From positions 1-64,000 of the forward strand of contig NZ_QKZK01000006.1 in assembly GCF_003254275.1 (NCBI RefSeq): a DNA stretch of 64,000 bases, written 5' to 3'. Under the pieces are notes generated by a model that made no database searches, was not told where the DNA came from, and saw only the letters and a list, made by a program, of their open reading frames with translations. Made by a program: the position numbers and the translations under genes. This document shows positions 61,975-64,000 of the stretch, in pieces (position 1 is the stretch's first letter; every line of letters begins with the position of its first letter). The stretch is from Breznakibacter xylanolyticus (GTDB lineage Bacteria > Bacteroidota > Bacteroidia > Bacteroidales > Marinilabiliaceae).

Positions 61975-64000
61975 ATGAACAGGAACCTTTTCACCACGTT
62001 GATGTTAGCCCTGATGCTGACATTCGGATGCCAAACATCGCACCCCCCGCGATACCTCGACCCCACGCTCACGTTTGAGGAACGGGCCAAAGCGCTGGTT
62101 GCCGCGATGACCCTCGAAGAAAAAGTGAGTCAGATGGTTTACGAGTCACCGGCCATCGACCGCCTGGGCATTCCCGAATACAACTGGTGGAATGAATGCC
62201 TGCACGGCGTGGGACGCGCCGGCATTTCAACCGTGTTTCCTCAAGCCATTGGCATGGCCGCCATGTGGGACACGGCACAAATGCACGCCATTGCCACAGC
62301 CATTTCAGATGAAGCGCGAGCCAAACACCACGCCTTTATGGCACAGGGCAAACGAGGCATTTACCAAGGGCTGACGTTTTGGACGCCCAACATCAACATA
62401 TTCCGCGACCCACGCTGGGGACGAGGCATGGAGACCTACGGCGAAGATCCCTATTTATCTGGCGAGCTGGCCGTTCCATTTATCCGAGGTCTGCAGGGTG
62501 ACGACAGCACCCACCTCAAGCTCATTGCCACGGTGAAACATTTTGTGGTGCACAGTGGCCCCGAGTCGTCGCGGCACAGCTTTAATGCACAGGTCAACGA
62601 CCGTGACTTTTACGAGACCTACACGCCCCATTTCCGCAAAACCATTCGCGAGAGCGGCGTTTATTCAGTGATGTGCGCTTACAACCGTTTTCGCGATCAG
62701 CCGTGCTGTGGCAGCACTTTTCTGGACAGTTTACTGCGTGTGCGATGGGGTTTTAACGGTTACATCGTATCGGACTGCTGGGCCATCCGTGACTTTTACG
62801 ACAAAGGCGCGCACGAATTGGTTCCCACACCCGAAGAAGCAGCGGCCATGGCCGTACGCGCCGGAACCGATCTGAATTGTGGCGACACCTATCCGGCATT
62901 GGTCAAGGCAGTGAAACAAGGCCTGATCAGCGAATCCGAAATCGACATTAGCGTGACCCGATTGATGCTGGCCCGGATGAAACTGGGCATGTTTGATGAC
63001 CCGGCAACCGTTAAATGGTCCAAAATTCCCTATCAAGTGGTGGACAGTCGCGAACACCAACAACTGGCCCTCGAAGCCGCTCAAAAGTCAATGGTGCTGT
63101 TGCGCAATGAGCACAACACCCTCCCCCTATCAAAAAGCATAAAAAACATAGCCGTCATAGGCCCCAATGCCGACAACACCGACGTGTTGTTGGGCAACTA
63201 CCATGGCTACCCGTCAAACCCCGTGACGCCCTATGCGGGCATTCGCGCCAAACTTCCTACAGCCGAAGTGACCTACGCACAGGGATGCCGCCATGCCGAC
63301 GAACTGCCCACCATGCGCATGATTCCCGAAAAAGTGCTATACACCGATGCCACGAAGCAAGAACGGGGTCTCACCGCCCAATACTTTGCCAACGACTCAC
63401 TCCACGGCCAACCTGTGCACACCCAAACTGACAAAACCATCAACTTTGTCTGGTGGGACAAAGCCCCCTTCAGCGACATGAGTCCATTGTCGTATTCGGT
63501 GAAATGGACCGGGGTGATTGTCCCCGAATTTTCGGGACGTTATGCCATAGGCGGAGAAGGTTTCCCTGAGTTTACGGTCACCCTGGCCGACTCGCTGATA
63601 TGCCAATTTAAGGACATCCATCACCCCAAACTGCAATACACCTATTATCAACTGGAAGCCGGCAAGGTCTATCCGGTGACTGTCACCTACCGTCAACACA
63701 AATCGGAATACGCCACCGTGAAGCTCATGTGGGATCAGCCCGGCCAGCCATTGATTGACGAAGCGATCACTGCCGCGAAAGAAGCCGATGTTGTGATCCT
63801 TTGCATGGGCCTAAGTCCTTTGCTCGAAGGTGAAGAGATGAAAGTGGCAGTCCCGGGTTTCAGTGGCGGCGACCGGATTGACATTGGACTTCCTCCGGCA
63901 CAAATTCACCTCATCAATGAGCTTCGCACACTTAACAAACCCACGGTGATGGTGTTGCTTAACGGCAGCGCCATATCACTTCCCAAGGAAGCGGATAACA
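61975..64000 (+). CDS. GH3 beta-xylosidase with PA14 insert (partial)
   Basis: 675 codons before the window ends; the 3' part, perhaps 190 codons, is missing. The lipoprotein start is NLFTTLMLALMLTFGC. The GH3 N-terminal domain has NWWNECLHGVGRAG, NINIFRDPRWGRGMETYGEDP and the nucleophile D267 in YIVSDCWAI. A PA14-like domain (about 463-590; GLTAQYFANDSL) is inserted into the C-terminal domain, where GLSPLLEGEEMK holds the likely acid/base Glu. The 'WWNExLHGVGR' form and the partner GH10 indicate a xylosidase that trims xylo-oligomers. It follows GH10 by 161 bp. Confidence 0.9.
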   Translation, partial: MNRNLFTTLMLALMLTFGCQTSHPPRYLDPTLTFEERAKALVAAMTLEEKVSQMVYESPAIDRLGIPEYNWWNECLHGVGRAGISTVFPQAIGMAAMWDTAQMHAIATAISDEARAKHHAFMAQGKRGIYQGLTFWTPNINIFRDPRWGRGMETYGEDPYLSGELAVPFIRGLQGDDSTHLKLIATVKHFVVHSGPESSRHSFNAQVNDRDFYETYTPHFRKTIRESGVYSVMCAYNRFRDQPCCGSTFLDSLLRVRWGFNGYIVSDCWAIRDFYDKGAHELVPTPEEAAAMAVRAGTDLNCGDTYPALVKAVKQGLISESEIDISVTRLMLARMKLGMFDDPATVKWSKIPYQVVDSREHQQLALEAAQKSMVLLRNEHNTLPLSKSIKNIAVIGPNADNTDVLLGNYHGYPSNPVTPYAGIRAKLPTAEVTYAQGCRHADELPTMRMIPEKVLYTDATKQERGLTAQYFANDSLHGQPVHTQTDKTINFVWWDKAPFSDMSPLSYSVKWTGVIVPEFSGRYAIGGEGFPEFTVTLADSLICQFKDIHHPKLQYTYYQLEAGKVYPVTVTYRQHKSEYATVKLMWDQPGQPLIDEAITAAKEADVVILCMGLSPLLEGEEMKVAVPGFSGGDRIDIGLPPAQIHLINELRTLNKPTVMVLLNGSAISLPKEADN

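Overview
The window comes from a member of the Bacteroidota, most likely a free-living polysaccharide degrader of the Bacteroidales/Marinilabiliales type. The evidence is a SusC/SusD pair with a hybrid two-component regulator, GldH, PorP/SprF proteins paired with gliding-type C-terminal sorting domains (type IX secretion), an S46 dipeptidyl-peptidase, MORN and DUF4296 proteins, and promoter-like TAnnTTTG boxes. This assignment rests on gene families, not on rRNA. I recognised no rRNA, tRNA or CRISPR array.

Layout. 1-3.6 kb: a decayed transposase start, a glycosyltransferase, a frameshifted winged-helix remnant and a radical SAM enzyme, separated by repeat-rich DNA. 3.6-8.3 kb: holB, a RicT-like PSP1 protein, gldH, trmB and ppnP. 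8.6-14.9 kb: a SUF iron-sulfur assembly cluster (sufB, C, D, S, E and a SufT-type DUF59 protein), followed by queG, which makes a 4Fe-4S enzyme. 16.2-26.1 kb: two surface-protein/PorP pairs on the minus strand. One is a 2,201-residue adhesin with a 4-domain cassette repeated three times; the other is a small 326-residue relative. 27.2-34.7 kb: a MORN-repeat protein, RNase R, a TetR regulator, a MetA-type homoserine acyltransferase (Glu111, so probably acetyl-CoA dependent), a HAD phosphatase and a CHAD protein. 34.7-40.3 kb: an envelope-related minus-strand run (DUF3108, Big_5 lipoprotein, amidohydrolase-like remnant, DUF4296 lipoprotein, polyprenyl-phosphate sugar transferase). 40.7-46.4 kb: convergent glnS and gltX sharing a perfect 18-bp terminator stem, then a DPP7-like peptidase. 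46.4-47.8 kb: a dense cluster of hairpin-bearing repeats. 47.9-48.5 kb: a small outer-membrane barrel. 48.8-64 kb: a xylan utilisation locus with HTCS regulator, SusC, SusD, a glycan-binding lipoprotein, a GH10 xylanase split by binding modules, and a GH3 beta-xylosidase that runs off the window.

How the parts work together. The xylan locus is a self-contained sensing, uptake and hydrolysis unit: the HTCS senses oligosaccharide in the periplasm, SusD and the glycan-binding protein capture xylan, GH10 cuts it, SusC imports oligomers and GH3 trims them. The SUF block supplies clusters to enzymes such as the QueG and radical SAM proteins also encoded here. The two adhesin/PorP pairs look like separate type IX secretion substrates with dedicated outer-membrane partners, divided by an intrinsic terminator.

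The least ordinary content is non-coding. At least six families of dispersed repeats fill the gaps between genes. One is an 11-bp tandem array found twice, 18 kb apart and inverted, sharing 62 identical bases. Another is a cluster of eight related stem-loops in 1.2 kb. None of these has a mobilising enzyme in the window.
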